A DNA stretch of 64,000 nt from Cryptomeria japonica (GCF_030272615.1 NC_081411.1:209891744-209955743), one strand, 5' to 3'; shown: positions 22,531 to 33,993, counted from the first letter of the stretch. Numbers and translations are program-made. Notes: generated by a model not told the origin, from the sequence alone.

Positions 22531-25500
22531 CTAAGTCTCTACTGGTGGAGGTAAGACTCCGAGCTGATCTCTGAGATACTCAAAAGTTTCCTTAGGAAAA
22601 GGTTTTGTAAAAATATCTGCAAGTTGTTCTTTAGTATTTACATAAACCAGTTTTATTTCCTTTTCTTCAACTTTTTCCCTTAGAAAATTTAGTTTGATAG
22701 AAACATGTTTTGTTTTAGAATGTAATACTGGATTATTAGATATATCGATTGCTACAGTGTTATCACAATATATAGTAATAGTTTCCTTGCATTTTACCTT
22801 TATGTCTTTCAACATTTGCTTAAGCCAAAGTACCTGTGTACAGTTTGTTGCTACTGCAACATATTCTGATTTTGCTGTTGATAAAGATGTACAACTTTGT
22901 TTCTTACTTAACCAAGAAACTAATCTCTTTCCAAGAAAGAATGCTCCTCCAGTGGTGCTCTTTCTATCATCCACATCTCCTACCCAATTTGCATCTATGT
23001 ATGCATATAGATCAAAATTTTCATCTTTAGGATACCATAATCCAAGATTTGTTGTGCCTTGTAAGTACCAGAAAATCCTTTTTACTACTGATTCATGATT
23101 TTCCTTGGGATTACTTTGAAATCTAGAAACTATACATACTGCATTCATAATATCAGGTCTGGTTTGTATCAAATACAATAAACCTCCTATCATAGATTTG
23201 TATCTAGTTGGATTAACAGGTGTAGATTCTTCCCTTTGAGATAATTTTTCATTTGTAGTCATAGGTGTGCTTACCGGTTTAGAGTTCTCCATCCCAAATT
23301 TCTTGAGTAGTTCTTTCAAGTACTTAGATTGACACAAAAATATGCCTTTATCAGTTTGTAAAATCTGCAATCCTAAAAATAATTTTATTTCTCCATTCAT
23401 AGACATTTCAAATTCATGCTGCATTTTAAGAGAAAATTCTTTGCATAATCCATCTTCTCCTCCAAAGATTATATCGTCAACAAATACTTCCATAATCAAA
23501 ATGTCATCATTAGTTACTTTGTAATATAAATTGCTATCTGCATTTCCTTTAGTAAAACCAATTTTTAAAAGATACTTATCCAATCTTGCATACCAGGCTC
23601 TTGGAGCTTGTTTTAGTCCATACAGAGCTTTTCTTAATCTACAAACCATATCATTGTTATCTGTCAAATAAAATCCATTAGGTTGTTTAATATATACTTC
23701 CTCTTCAAGATCTCCATTCAAAAATGCACATTTAATATCCATTTGATAAACTTTGTAATCCTTGTGAGCTGCAAAGGCCAAGAATAATCTAACTGCCTCA
23801 ATTCTGGCTACCGGTGCAAAGGTTTCATTGTAATCAACTCCTTCTTTCTGAGAATATCCCTTACACACTAGTCTTTCTTTATTCCTGACAACCTTACCAT
23901 CTTCATTGAGTTTGTTTCTAAATACCCATTTGGTTCCAATTACATTTTTATTTTTAGGCCAGGGAACTAGTGTCCAAGTATTATTTTTCTCAATTTGTCC
24001 TAATTCTTCTTCCATAGCTTTAATCCAAAATTTATCTTCACATGCCTCATTGATAGATAATGGTTCAATTTGAGAAATAGGACATACCTCTTCATTTGCC
24101 AATCTTCCTCTTGTCATGACTCCTTTAAATTTGCTTCCAATTATCTGATCTTCAGAATGATTCAGTCTTACATACCGGGGTGTCTTAGTCTGTTGTTGTT
24201 CTTCAATTACTGTGGTATCCTCTGATGACACCAGAGTAACTGGATCATCATTCTGTACTGGTGGATTTACTGTTGGTTCATTTGTCATAATTTTTGTTAC
24301 CGGTTCAGAGTCTATATACCTTGAAGTTCCTCTAAATTGTTCATCAATCTTTACATTTGTACTCTGAACAATTTTCTGTAATCTTTTATTAAAACATCTA
24401 TAAGCTTTACTCTTAGATGAATAACCAAGAAATATTCCTTCATCACTTCTAGGATCAAACTTGCCAATATACTCATCTCTTCTAATATAACATTTACTTC
24501 CAAAAATTCTGAAATTCTTAAGAGTAGGAGTATTACCAAACCATAGTTCATGAGGGGTCTTACTAGTTTCACCTTTGATGTGAACTTTGTTGAATGTATA
24601 GACAGCAATGCTTACTGCCTCTCTCCAATACACATGTGGTAGATTTGCTTCAGATAACATACTTCTTGCTGCATCCAAAATAGTTCTATTTTTTCTTTCA
24701 ACAACTCCATTCTATTGTGGTGTCCGAGGTGCTGATAACTGTCTTTTGATTCCATTCACTTCACAGAATGTATTAAAATCTCGGGATGTGAATTTTCCTC
24801 CTTGATCTGATCTTAAACATTTAATTTTCTTACCGGTTTCATTTTCAACCATTGCTTTGAATAGTTTGAACTTCCCAGGTGTTTCTGATTTTTCCTTGAG
24901 AAAAGTAACCCAACACATTCTAGAATAATCATCAATAATTAGCATGAAATATCTATCACCTTGTAAGCTTTTAGTTCTAACCGGACCACATAAATCAGTG
25001 TGAATTAAATCAAGAGCATTATTGGATTTTTCTGGAATAACTTTTGAAACTAGCTCTAACCTGTTTACCAAATTGACATTCCTTGGAAATTGTATTATGA
25101 GGTTTCACAATTTTAGGTAGATCTCTAACTGCCTTAGAAGTATTGATTTTTACCATGCAATCAAAATTTACATGACATAGTCTTTTATGCCATAGCCAAC
25201 TTTCATCTATATGAGCAATTAAGCATGCCTTTTCACTATTATTCAAATGAAAGATATTACCTCTAGTCTGATTACCAGTTGCAATTTCCAAACCAGTTCT
25301 ATTCATGATTTTGCATTTTCCATTTTTAAATTGTAACTAAAAACCTTTCTCAACTAATTGACCAACACTTAAAAGATTATGTTTTAATCCTTCAACATAG
25401 TAAACATTGTCAGTGTTATGTTTACCATCAAGAGATATTGAACCCTTACCTTTGATTGAACAGGCTTTGTCATCTCCGAATCTTACTAAACCTCCATTGT

Positions 25501-26684
25501 ATTCTTGAAAGTTCAAGAATTTGCCTTTGTCTCCAGTCATGTGATGTGAGCATCCTGAGTCAATAATCCATTCATCCTTTGATTCAACTTTAGCTGCTAG
25601 GGCTTGTTCTACCAGTGGAGCAATAGGTACCGGTTGATCTTCTATTATAGCAACAAAGACCCATCCGTTGTTTGCTGGATCCTCATCAGAATCATCAATC
25701 ACACCTTCATCAGTAATGTAACAAGATTTATCTTTGTTTTTCTTAAATCTATATCTCTGATAATCAGGATTAGGTTTGTATGTCCTTCTAGCTTCTTCTC
25801 TTAGTCTAGCATGTCTACCAGGGCATCTTGAAGCCATATGACCAATCTTATTGCAATTGAAACATTTAAAGGGTGCTTTACCTTCATACTTACTTCCAAT
25901 TGGACCTTTTTCTTGCAAATAGTGCTTCAAGTTCTTCAAGTTCTTCAAGCTCTTCATTCTCCTTCGTGGTTTCTTCAAGTTCTCTTGCATAAAAGGCTCT
26001 CCAGTCTGATTTGTCAAAAGATGGAGTAGATGATGTTGATGCTTTGAAGGCCAAATCAGTTTTTATAGCAACAGGACCAAATTCCTCAATTTCAAAAGCT
26101 GAAAGTTTTCCAATCAATGTATCCCTAGTTACTGATGTGTTAGGCATTGTTCTCAACTCATTAATAGCAGTAACCTTCATTTTATATGCCGGTGGAAAAC
26201 CTCTTAATATTTTTGAAACAATCTCATCTTCACTCAAGGTTCCTCCACAACATTTGATACCTAAAACAATTTCATTTATTCTTTCCATGAAAGTAGAAAT
26301 TCTTTCATCTTCTTCCATTTTCAGATGTTCATACCTGACTCGGAAGCTTTCAAGTTTTGCAATTTTGACTATGCAATCTCCTTCATTCAGTGTTTCCAAA
26401 TGATCCCAAATAGCTTTTGCAGTAGATATATCTAATAATCCCATGATTTGTTGATCGGATAATGCACTCAAAAGTGCTTCTCTTGCTTTGCAATCATTTT
26501 CTTCATCTTTAGCTAAAGTAATAGGAGTAGGCTAACCATCTATAGCAATAGTATAACCATTCTTAGTAATTTCCCAGATGTCTTTAACAATGCAATTCAG
26601 ATGTGTCTCCATTCTGATTTTCCATATTCCATAGTTGGTTCCATCAAGTTTAGGACTATCCTTTTTGAAATAATTAGTAGACAT
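22531..26684 (-). pseudogene. Copia gag-pol polyprotein (five lesions)
   Basis: The start is MSTNYFKKDSPKLDGTNYG (ATG at 26682-26684). Order: Gag with GTLSEDEIVSKILRGFP; zinc knuckle CFNCNKIGHMASRC; protease WIIDSGCSHHMTG; pre-integrase SWLWHKRLCHVNF; integrase core to 24712 and C-terminus; RT with TWTLVPWPKNKNVIGTKWVF and the catalytic FVDDIIFGG near 23.48 kb; RNase H with STAKSEYVA and LADIFTKP. Lesions: TAG at 26532-26534, a frameshift near 25.9-26.0 kb, TAG at 25337-25339, a frameshift near 25.05 kb and TAG at 24712-24714. The RT-RNase H part (22531-24678) is still one open frame of 715 residues. Confidence 0.92.
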
Positions 26685-26727
26685 TGGATATCCTCAAGTT
26701 GTTAAACTTCCACAAAAAGAGGACTAG

Positions 26728-26739
26728 GCTCTGATACCA
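26728..26739 (-). other. Primer binding site of the nested Copia element
   Basis: The minus strand reads TGGTATCAGAGC two bases inside the 5' LTR: an exact initiator-Met tRNA primer site. Confidence 0.92.
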
Positions 26740-26741
26740 AT

Positions 26742-27797
26742 TGTAGGTCCCAAGGACAACTGAGAGGGGGGCGGTGAATCAGTTGTCTAATAAATTCAAA
26801 CCAAAATCTTACTAACCAACTTATTGCTTAATACCGGTAAAATATCTAGTTGTGCCGGTAAACAGAGTTAACATAAAATGCTTGTACTGGTAAGAATTAA
26901 TGCATGAAACATAAGCACAAAGTCAACCATAACACATGACACAAATATTTGTACGTGGAAACCCTGTAAGGGGAAAAACCATGGTGGGAAACCTTACCCA
27001 TAATGAGATGATGCTACTGCAGATAGTAAGTGTACAAAGAGGGGTTTGCAAATGCAGAAAGGCCAATAGCCTAGAGCTCACTTCTCAAACACAAATGGGA
27101 GTCACACTGACTACAGTTGGATGGTTAAATCTAATGAGAATGTACTGCACAAAATAGCATCTTCATATGCTGGATTCAGTACTGGTGTAATGCTGATATG
27201 CTTCTACAAAAACCTAACTTCACCTTCAAATGATGTCTTCGTGTATATCTCTGCTTGATCTCACATATATCCTTCCTTAAATCTTTTTTGCATTCCACAC
27301 TTGATCTTACAAAAAAGGTCTTACATTTATACCATACCCTAAGACCAATTTTAGTAGGTCGGCTCTACAAGATATTACAATAAAACCATTTTATAAATAA
27401 TACAATATCCGATGCAATAACTGATTGAACATGTTGTCTTAATGCATTTACAACAATAATAAATCATTTCCATAGCATGCCATGCTGATCTGGAAAAGAT
27501 AAACCTACTGGTGTAACCCTAGATAACATGGACCTATTTGCCGGTAAAAGCAAATATGCAAATAAGAATATACCAATGATATTACTTCAAGGAAAAGTGT
27601 CCACATGATGTCTTCGTCATTACCAAGTGTCTTCCATGTCATTGTAGGTACCGGTGAACATTATATCCTGTCAGTTAACCATATACCGGTGATTGTTTAA
27701 ACATTTTACTAATTGCCGATGAATGTTGCTGGATCTCCAAAGTAGGTGTGTTAGCAGGTGTTGACATCAATGACAAAACCATACCAGAATACCAACA
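26742..27797 (-). repeat. 5' LTR of the nested Copia element
   Basis: It has TG...CA ends and the same length as 21131-22186. Differences from its partner are scattered substitutions. Confidence 0.9.
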
Positions 27798-27802
27798 TAT
27801 GA

Positions 27803-28334
27803 TCCTTATTCGATTTTTGCAAGGGATCACTTTGACCCTCTTATTTATTGTCTACATGATCATTCTTTCAAGGTTGACATGATTGTGGATACTTATGTAA
27901 AACAATTTGAGGAGGTCTCTTTATGTTTAGAGGAGACATGTGAGTCTTTGGATCATGTTCTACATTCATCTACACTAGATCTTGGAGTTCCTTTTTCACT
28001 AGTGTGGAGCATTTTACCACCTTTGGAGGGGGTATCTTTCAGCATCGACATGGGGACACTTGAGTAGTTTTTAGAGATTCCATTCATCATGAAATTTTTT
28101 CATACATCTTCCCTTCATGATTGGGGAGACTTCATGGATAGACCTTTGGTTTTGTTTCTTCTTAAGGGGAGGAATGTTGTTCAACGTCCATGGAGTAGTT
28201 TCTTCATACATCATCGATCTTCTATAATTGGCGCCAATTCTACATTGAGGGGGGGCTCCCTAGCTTCTCTTCTTCTCTCATATGGGGGGGATTTTTTCCT
28301 GATATGGGGTTTTGTTCCTCACACACTTCTATGA
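27803..28334 (+). pseudogene. Acidic ORF of the Copia-derived element, 3' part
   Basis: This resumes the frame cut at 21130: ARDHFDPLIYCLHDHSFKVD, then EEVSLCLEETCESLDHVLHS, a TAG near 28065, then FLEIPFIMKFFHTSSLHDWG, LLKGRNVVQRPWSSFFIHH and a hydrophobic C-terminus LLSYGGDFFLIWGFVPHTLL ending at TGA 28332-28334. The same protein is in block B at 42553-43647. It lies between protease and polypurine tract, where pol should be. No known domain was recognised; the hydrophobic tail could be membrane-associated, which is speculation. Confidence 0.6.
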
Positions 28335-28545
28335 GAGTTCTGTTGTATATATTTTATCTCTCTTTTGGGGGAGGTTTTTTTCCCAATGATTTTTTCTCTT
28401 TCCCCACTTTGTTAGAGATTTCATTGCATTGGTTTGCATGTATTTGCATTTGTCCATGGGTACCTATCATGACCTCATAGCCGAGAGCCATCTTGCATTT
28501 ATTAGTTGCATTGTAGACTTAAGTGCATTCCCCTAAGTTGCACAT

Positions 28546-28591
28546 AAGCGGGGGAGTTTGTGTAAATAATTATTAATCATGGATATTATTG
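28546..28591 (+). other. Polypurine tract and truncated 3' LTR
   Basis: AAGCGGGGGAGTT precedes TGTGTAAATAATTATTAATC, the start of the LTR seen at 18077. After about 30 bases the LTR gives way to R1 sequence. Block B has the same junction at about 43905, so the truncation predates the A/B duplication. Confidence 0.75.
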
Positions 28592-29486
28592 TTCAACATT
28601 TGGATAGACTTAACATCTATAAATTTCCTATTAATCTCAGATAATTCCTCAATAAGGCTAGAATTCTATGTTATGTTTGAATGATTGGCATAACTATTGA
28701 AGGTGAGATGATGATGGATGACTGCACTGGTAGAGGAAAGATGACATGATCAATTATTTGTGTTGTCATTGATGGAAACTACTGTCAACTAATGTTTGAT
28801 GATGTTTACAAATGGTTTTTGATGATTGAATTTTTGGCTGAGTGATTTGGTCCACCATAGTTAGAGTTTGATAGTTTAACAGGGTTTATCGACGACACTG
28901 GGAATTAGGATATTAATTGGTAAAGCAGATAAGTTTTGATGAAATCAGGTGACTGGTGATGTTTCATGACTTGTGGTTTGAAACATAAGCTTTTATGATA
29001 GAATTATGTATGAAATCAGAACCACACCCTATGATGGTTACTGAAAGGCATGTTTTGAGTTTATGGTGAAGTTTTGCTAGGGTTTAAGGAATGGTGCCTA
29101 CTACATTGAAGAATTTAGTTGTGACACTTACTACAATGTGTATGAAGATAGAAAATAGATAGAGATGCATTCTAAAATTATGGATAGTAGACAGTAGGTC
29201 AAACATATTAGAAATTATATAAAAAATTACTTCTAAGAGGAAAATAATATAAGTATGGATAAGAAGGTAAAAATTTATTTGAAAATTTTTGAAACGTAGA
29301 AAATTATTTAAAAAGTAGCATTAGAATAACATATTTTGGAGAAGAACCCTAATTTTAGATGAGCCAAAAGATGAACCTAAAAATAGATAATCACTAATAT
29401 TGAGAGAAAGATTAATATAAAGAAGGAACCTAATTAACTAGAAAGGTCTAAAAGAGAAGTCAGAGTTGCCCACATTGGGTTACACA

Positions 29487-29782
29487 TGGCTAAAAGAGAA
29501 GGCTTTGAAAAAGTCCAATTGGAGTCTAAAAACTATCAATTGTCTGAATGGATGCATGGATCCTAGTTGGACAATGGCTAATCTGATCGAGGATTGTCAG
29601 GATATAATAAATGAGCTAGAAGAATTCAAAATTTTGCACGTATACTAGGAAGGCAACAAAGCGACGGATCTACTGGCCAATCTGATAGTGGGCTACATGG
29701 TGACTAAATGGTGGAGTAGTAGGGATTTATTCTTGAAAAAGCTATGTGATCTGGCTCATGATGATTATGCCCACTTAAGTTA
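29487..29782 (+). pseudogene. LINE-type RNase H C-terminal fragment, block A
   Basis: Two frames together read FEKVQLES, CLNGCMDPSW, then DCQDIINELEEFKILHVY, a TAG, EGNKATDLLANL and KWWSSRDLF. HVYxEGNxATDLLANL is the C-terminal motif of the RVT_3 RNase H of plant LINEs; the stop replaces the usual Arg or Gln before EGN. It is a longer version of the fragment that is fused to kelch sequence at 5.3, 42.2 and 61.3 kb. The block B counterpart is at 44775-45076. Confidence 0.65.
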
Positions 29783-29881
29783 ATCAATGATCTTTAATCA
29801 TAATTTGATGGAGTTGATGGGGAAACTACTCCCTTTTGTTCTCCCTAACTGAAGATCTACAAACTTTATTTGTACCTAGAT

Positions 29882-30076
29882 TTTCTGTCTTATTTTGTGG
29901 CTCATTTTCTGCTACTATTTGGAGTCTTTTCAGATGTGGCCCATTACTTGCAATTGTTTGGAGACTTCTCTGGTGTGGCCCATTTTCAGCTACTACTTGG
30001 AGTGTTTTCTGGTGTGGTCCATTACCTATGCCTGTTTGAAGACTTCTCTACTATGGTCAATTTTCTATTGTTCAAC
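29882..30076 (+). repeat. 39-bp minisatellite (13-residue period)
   Basis: Four consecutive 39-base units start at 29921, 29960, 29999 and 30038, with a partial unit before them. Typical unit start is GGAGACTTCTCTGGTGTGGC. Every unit keeps length 39, so one frame reads a 13-residue repeat such as LFGDFSGVAHFQL. Block B has the same array at 45174-45368. Confidence 0.85.
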
Positions 30077-30107
30077 GACCTGAAGCATAAAGGGTGGGGA
30101 CAAGAAC

Positions 30108-31626
30108 ATGCAAGAACCGTCTACTTGTAAGAAATGGAGGAAAAACAAGGAAGTGTGCAAGGAAATCGTTGATGGGGGAATTGCCCCCATCTTGGATAGG
30201 CTTCATGGCTGTTCTCCTCTTCTTATGGAGTCCTTTGTCAATGGGTGGAAGAAAGGGTTACTGAGGGCTTATGGAGCCGAGTATAAGCTTGACCAAACCC
30301 TGGTGGTGATGGTTATTGGCCTAGCAACAAATGGCATAAGGTTCTATAGAGATGGGAAAACTGGGGATAAGGACCTGACTAATTTCTTTCACAAAGACAA
30401 GGGGCACTCTAGAGTTACCAAAATGGCTAATGGAGGCTAAAACAAGAAAGATCTTATGGCTCCTTGGGCAGACATGGTCAAGTTCATCATGAGGTATATT
30501 ACGCTCGATGGAAGATATGCCATCATCTTTTCCTATCATTTTACCATTTTGAATCATTTTCGACATGGTAAAATCATTTATGTTCCTTTCTATTTGGCCT
30601 CTACTTTAGTAAATAGTCTTAAAAAACATATGGAGAATCCAAACAATCCTATTCTCCATGAAGGGCTTATTGTGCTCATCATGGAGTATGCTAAGACCCT
30701 TGAAGTTTTTCCCTCTCTATCTGAGAAAGGCCAACAGACTAATATTCAGAATGTCTCTAACTCGAAAATGGATTTGGAGGATAGTGGGTGTGCCATGCTT
30801 TTGATGACCCTAATTATAAGCCTATGAAAGAAAGGGGGATGATACTCACCCCTGGGACGTTTAACAGTAATAATCCTCCCAGATGGGTGGCTAGCAAATA
30901 TAAATACACCAGCAAACTTATTTCTAAGGCCGATCCCCATTCTAAAAAGAAGAATCTTGCAGCTAAGGACTATGGTCTGAAGAATTCATATTAGGAAATT
31001 AAAATGGACATTCCCATCAATATCCCGAAAGACAAACATGGGACGATGGCCAAAGAAGAGAACCATGGGATATAAAGGATTGGTAATCTGATGAACATGG
31101 TGATAGAAGCTACCAGAAGCCAGGAGAGTTGTTGGAGGTTGGTGGAGAGTGAAATTGATACCCTCAAAATTAGGGTTATGGAGATTATTGATATCTTCAC
31201 TAGCTCCACTGAGCCCAGCAAATTTGAGAAACTCATGATTATGATCCAAAAGCTCTCCTAGGACATCGAGGTGATGAAATGAAATCATGAACAAAGAATT
31301 AAAAAGATGGAACAATCTATGAAAAAGATAAAGAAAAACCTCAAGAACCTAGTTGACATAAGCAAAGAAGCCATGAACAACACTATAGAGGGGCTCGAAA
31401 AGATAAATGTCATGGTTGCGGAATACAGATCTTTCCATAGTGAACCGAACAAAGATCTTGGAGGTAAAGATTTGGCTATTGGAGACAACAAAACCACTGG
31501 TCCTAGTTCCAATACTAGAAGAAGGAGCAGCAACAAGGGTACCTCGAGATTCATTATGGAGGAACTGGAGGAAATCAACAAGATTTCCATCCAGAAAAAC
31601 AAGCAGCTGGTGCACTCTCTTAATTG
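30108..31626 (+). pseudogene. Unknown ORF with coiled-coil tail, block A
   Basis: The readable product is: basic start (CKKWRKNKEVCKEIVDGG), ILDRLHGCSPLLMESFVNGW, VIGLATNGIRFYRDGK, a stop near 30438, then MAPWADMVKFIMRYITLDGR, HFRHGKIIYVPFYLAS and NPILHEGLIVLIMEYAKT. A frameshift near 30.79 kb, a lysine-rich linker and a long charged coiled coil (MEQSMKKIKKNLKNLVDISK) to the TGA at 31624-31626 complete it. Block B repeats it. The G-x-(K/R)FYRD pattern recalls uncharacterised Gag- or transposon-associated plant ORFs, but I cannot assign a family. Stops differ between A and B. Confidence 0.5.
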
Positions 31627-32794
31627 AGAGTTTTCTTTTTCTTTTTTGTCTTGTTGTCTATGTCTCTGTTGCTTTCATGGCTATTTTGGGGTTCTCCCTT
31701 GTTTTATAGTTGGTTTATGTCTGTTTGGCTAATGGCTGATTTTTGTAAAACTTTTGGTTTCGTTTCCATGTAAAACCCCTTTGTCTATATCATTGAGTAA
31801 AGAGAGGCGAAAGTGTTGTAAGGTAATCATTGAGTAGAGAAACATATATATCTTAGCATAAGAATAAATGGTTAAACACATGGGAGGATTGAATTATTGA
31901 ATCTAAGAAAGTAATAAAACATCTGTTATTTTCTTTCTTAGTTTAAGTGAGATCTTCCAAGTTGACTCTGATGCAAGTTGATTTTATGTAGTCAAAAAGT
32001 GATAATGCTTGATGTGTGTACCATTAATATGTCATCCCATAGGATTCTCATTTAGATGTCTTAGATTTACTACCACGGATTTTCTAATGCCATGGATATA
32101 GTGTGGCCATAGTCAATGGAACTTCAATTTCCCTTGTTTCTTAAACATGTTATCAGATATTAGTACTAGAACCCATTTTTTGAATGTTTTTAATTTAAAA
32201 TTATTGGCATGCCATGCTTTCTCCTTCTACCACTCAATTTTGTGCTTATACATTGTACTTTGTCTGTATTAATCTATTTAAAATAAATATTCTATCAAGT
32301 GTGCCAAAGATTGGTCATGCTCCAACCACAAAGTGAGTGTGGTGCATATGTTAAGAGCTATGACTGTCAAAGGAACTCTAGCATCAATACCATAGGTGAA
32401 CTAAAATTATTTGAGCTTACTTTTCCTTTTCTATAATGTTCGGTATGCCAAAAAGAATTGTATGTACTTTTACATCCCAATCTAAGATGGTTTCGTCACA
32501 CATTTTCATTAATGCTTTGTTAATTATCTTTTTTATTAATTCAATTAATCCATTAGCTTGTGATTGATAGGGGAAATCATGTTATGTGCTACCATAAAGT
32601 TTGTAGTAATTATTTTATCATCTTGTTTATAAGGTATTTTTGTGGACCACTCACTATACTAAAAGGATATTGATACCTTGTAATGATATTATCATATAGG
32701 AACCTTGTGACAGTCTTTATGGTACAATCTTTTGTGGGTTCTACCTTTGCCCACTTTGTGAGATAAACTACTCCTCTTAGGATTAGTGTTCATT

Positions 32795-33275
32795 TAGATT
32801 AGGGTTTAGAGTTTATATAAAGTATGATTCAATTAGGCTCAGTTTTAAAGAAAGGGTTGAGTTAAAGCCAGTGTAAAATCAAGGTTATAAGAAAAATATG
32901 AGTTATGATTAGGGTTGGGATTACAATATGTTTAATGTTCAAATAGGTATAGAGCTAGCTTTTAGCTAGGGTTAGGTTTGATATTCTATTACAACTAAAA
33001 TAGAGTTAGGGTTAGAGTTAACATTAGATCAGGCTAATAGTTTGGGCTTGATTAAGATTATAGCTAGGGTTAGGATTATAGTTATAAATTGGGTTAATAT
33101 TAGAGTAAGGGTTATGTTTAGGTCTATGGTGAGCTTAATCAGGGTTAGGGATAGGGTTCAAGATCAATTAAGTGTAGGTGTAGAGTTTAATTATTGCTAT
33201 GATTTAAACAAAATTAGGATCAATTAGAATTAAATTTTAATTAAATTCAAGGTTAGGGTTAGGATTAAAATTAGG
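32795..33275. repeat. Degenerate TTAGGG-like repeat tract, block A
   Basis: TTAGGGTT, TTAGGATTA, GGGTTAGAGTTA and similar variants recur over about 480 bases, 700-1200 bases upstream of the F-box gene. The period is irregular, so it is not a clean telomeric array (plants use TTTAGGG). The open frame across it (33042-33227) is a by-product of the repeat. Confidence 0.7.
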
Positions 33276-33877
33276 ACTAGCATTAATATTACAAATAACC
33301 ACATTCAGGATATATCGGCTTATTCTATAAATATTATTAAATATATATAAGCCAGTATTATTTTTATGAATGTAAATTTATGAATAATTATTATTTTGTA
33401 ATAGATAAGAATATTTATAGAAAATAATTTATTACAATCATTTTCTATTTTGATAAAATTGTTGTCTTAAATAATTTATCTTCACAAGAACCATTTTCTT
33501 TTTGCAACATTAAGTAATCATCTTTGCATGGAACAATATATTCTTCTATTAGAATTTTTGAATAACTATTATTTTTAAAATTAAGCTAATCAAAAGAACT
33601 TTCACATTTAATTTAATTTTCTCACTCTTTCCATGTATTTAATTCTTAATATAATGTAATGTAATATAATATATATCGAATTGATCCTTTATTGATAAAA
33701 CAAAAAATTGCATTTATTGTTTCGGTTGAAATTTAAAATGATAGCACAATCAATTGTGAATTAATTTATTCTTATTAATTTGTAATTCAATAAAATATTG
33801 ATTATTGCACCTTAATTTAGTCTCCTAAGAGCATTCCCAAAGGGCGTGACCGTTGAACCTGGACAACCGTTTGCATG

Positions 33878-33884
33878 TATAAAG
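33878..33884 (+). promoter_or_regulatory. Putative TATA box of F-box/kelch gene A
   Basis: TATAAAG in a GC-richer island (GTATAAAGCAGGGCCG) lies 110 bases upstream of the ATG, a plausible spacing for a plant core promoter. The identical site is at 49119-49125. Confidence 0.5.
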
Positions 33885-33993
33885 CAGGGCCGATAGTTTG
33901 AACACGCAATGTAATATAATTTATTGAATTTCTGCACAATCTGACTCGGTCTGTAAGAGTAGAGCTTCATATCTTATTTAGGAAGATTTGATA

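Larger units (their letters stand above)
21131..27797 (-). mobile_element. Full-length Copia retrotransposon, nested insertion
   Basis: Two 1056-base LTRs (21131-22186, 26742-27797) flank a Copia gag-pol on the minus strand. The PBS at 26728-26739 and the purine tract at 22187-22199 are in the right places. Target duplications are GATGA (21126-21130) and TATGA (27798-27802), one mismatch. Block B at 43111-43115 keeps the uninterrupted site. By eye about ten differences fall in the first ~210 LTR bases, so the insertion is not recent. Gag-pol carries five lesions. Confidence 0.92.
18077..28591 (+). mobile_element. Copia-derived element with pol replaced
   Basis: A 472-base 5' LTR (18077-18548), a PBS and a Copia-type gag and protease are followed not by integrase and RT but by an acidic ORF. 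A polypurine tract (AAGCGGGGGAGTT) near 28546-28558 and the first ~30 bases of a 3' LTR end it; the rest of the 3' LTR is lost at a junction with R1. A 6.67 kb element (21131-27797) is nested inside. Without that insert the element would be about 3.8 kb. Block B keeps its 3' half (42594-43904). Stops in gag show it is dead. Confidence 0.75.
28592..33877. repeat. Block A upstream part (R1, unknown ORF, R2)
   Basis: The stretch aligns with 43905-49118 over its whole length, with a few percent scattered differences by eye and one ~40-base indel (about 33781-33822 is absent from B). It contains R1 (28592-29470), a LINE RNase H scrap, a 39-bp minisatellite, an unknown ORF, repeat R2 (31797-32525) and TTAGGG-like repeats. 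From 33290 to 33870 it is AT-rich, and I see nothing in it. Confidence 0.85.

Noticed and set aside
22694-23098. Plus-strand frames across the Copia pol
   Set aside because: They are shadows of the minus-strand gag-pol, which has clear domains.
22531-26684. Possible endogenous pararetrovirus
   Set aside because: Domain order (protease, integrase, RT, RNase H), LTRs, iMet PBS and 5-bp target duplication are those of a Copia retrotransposon; no movement or coat protein was seen.
33042-33227. 61-codon frame in the TTAGGG-like tract
   Set aside because: It is a by-product of the repeat; the same frame appears at 48320-48505 and encodes only repeat-derived residues.
33988-33993. Two extra codons upstream of the F-box ATG
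   Set aside because: The frame is open but begins with TTG; the first ATG in good position is 33994 (49235 in the second copy), so I used that.
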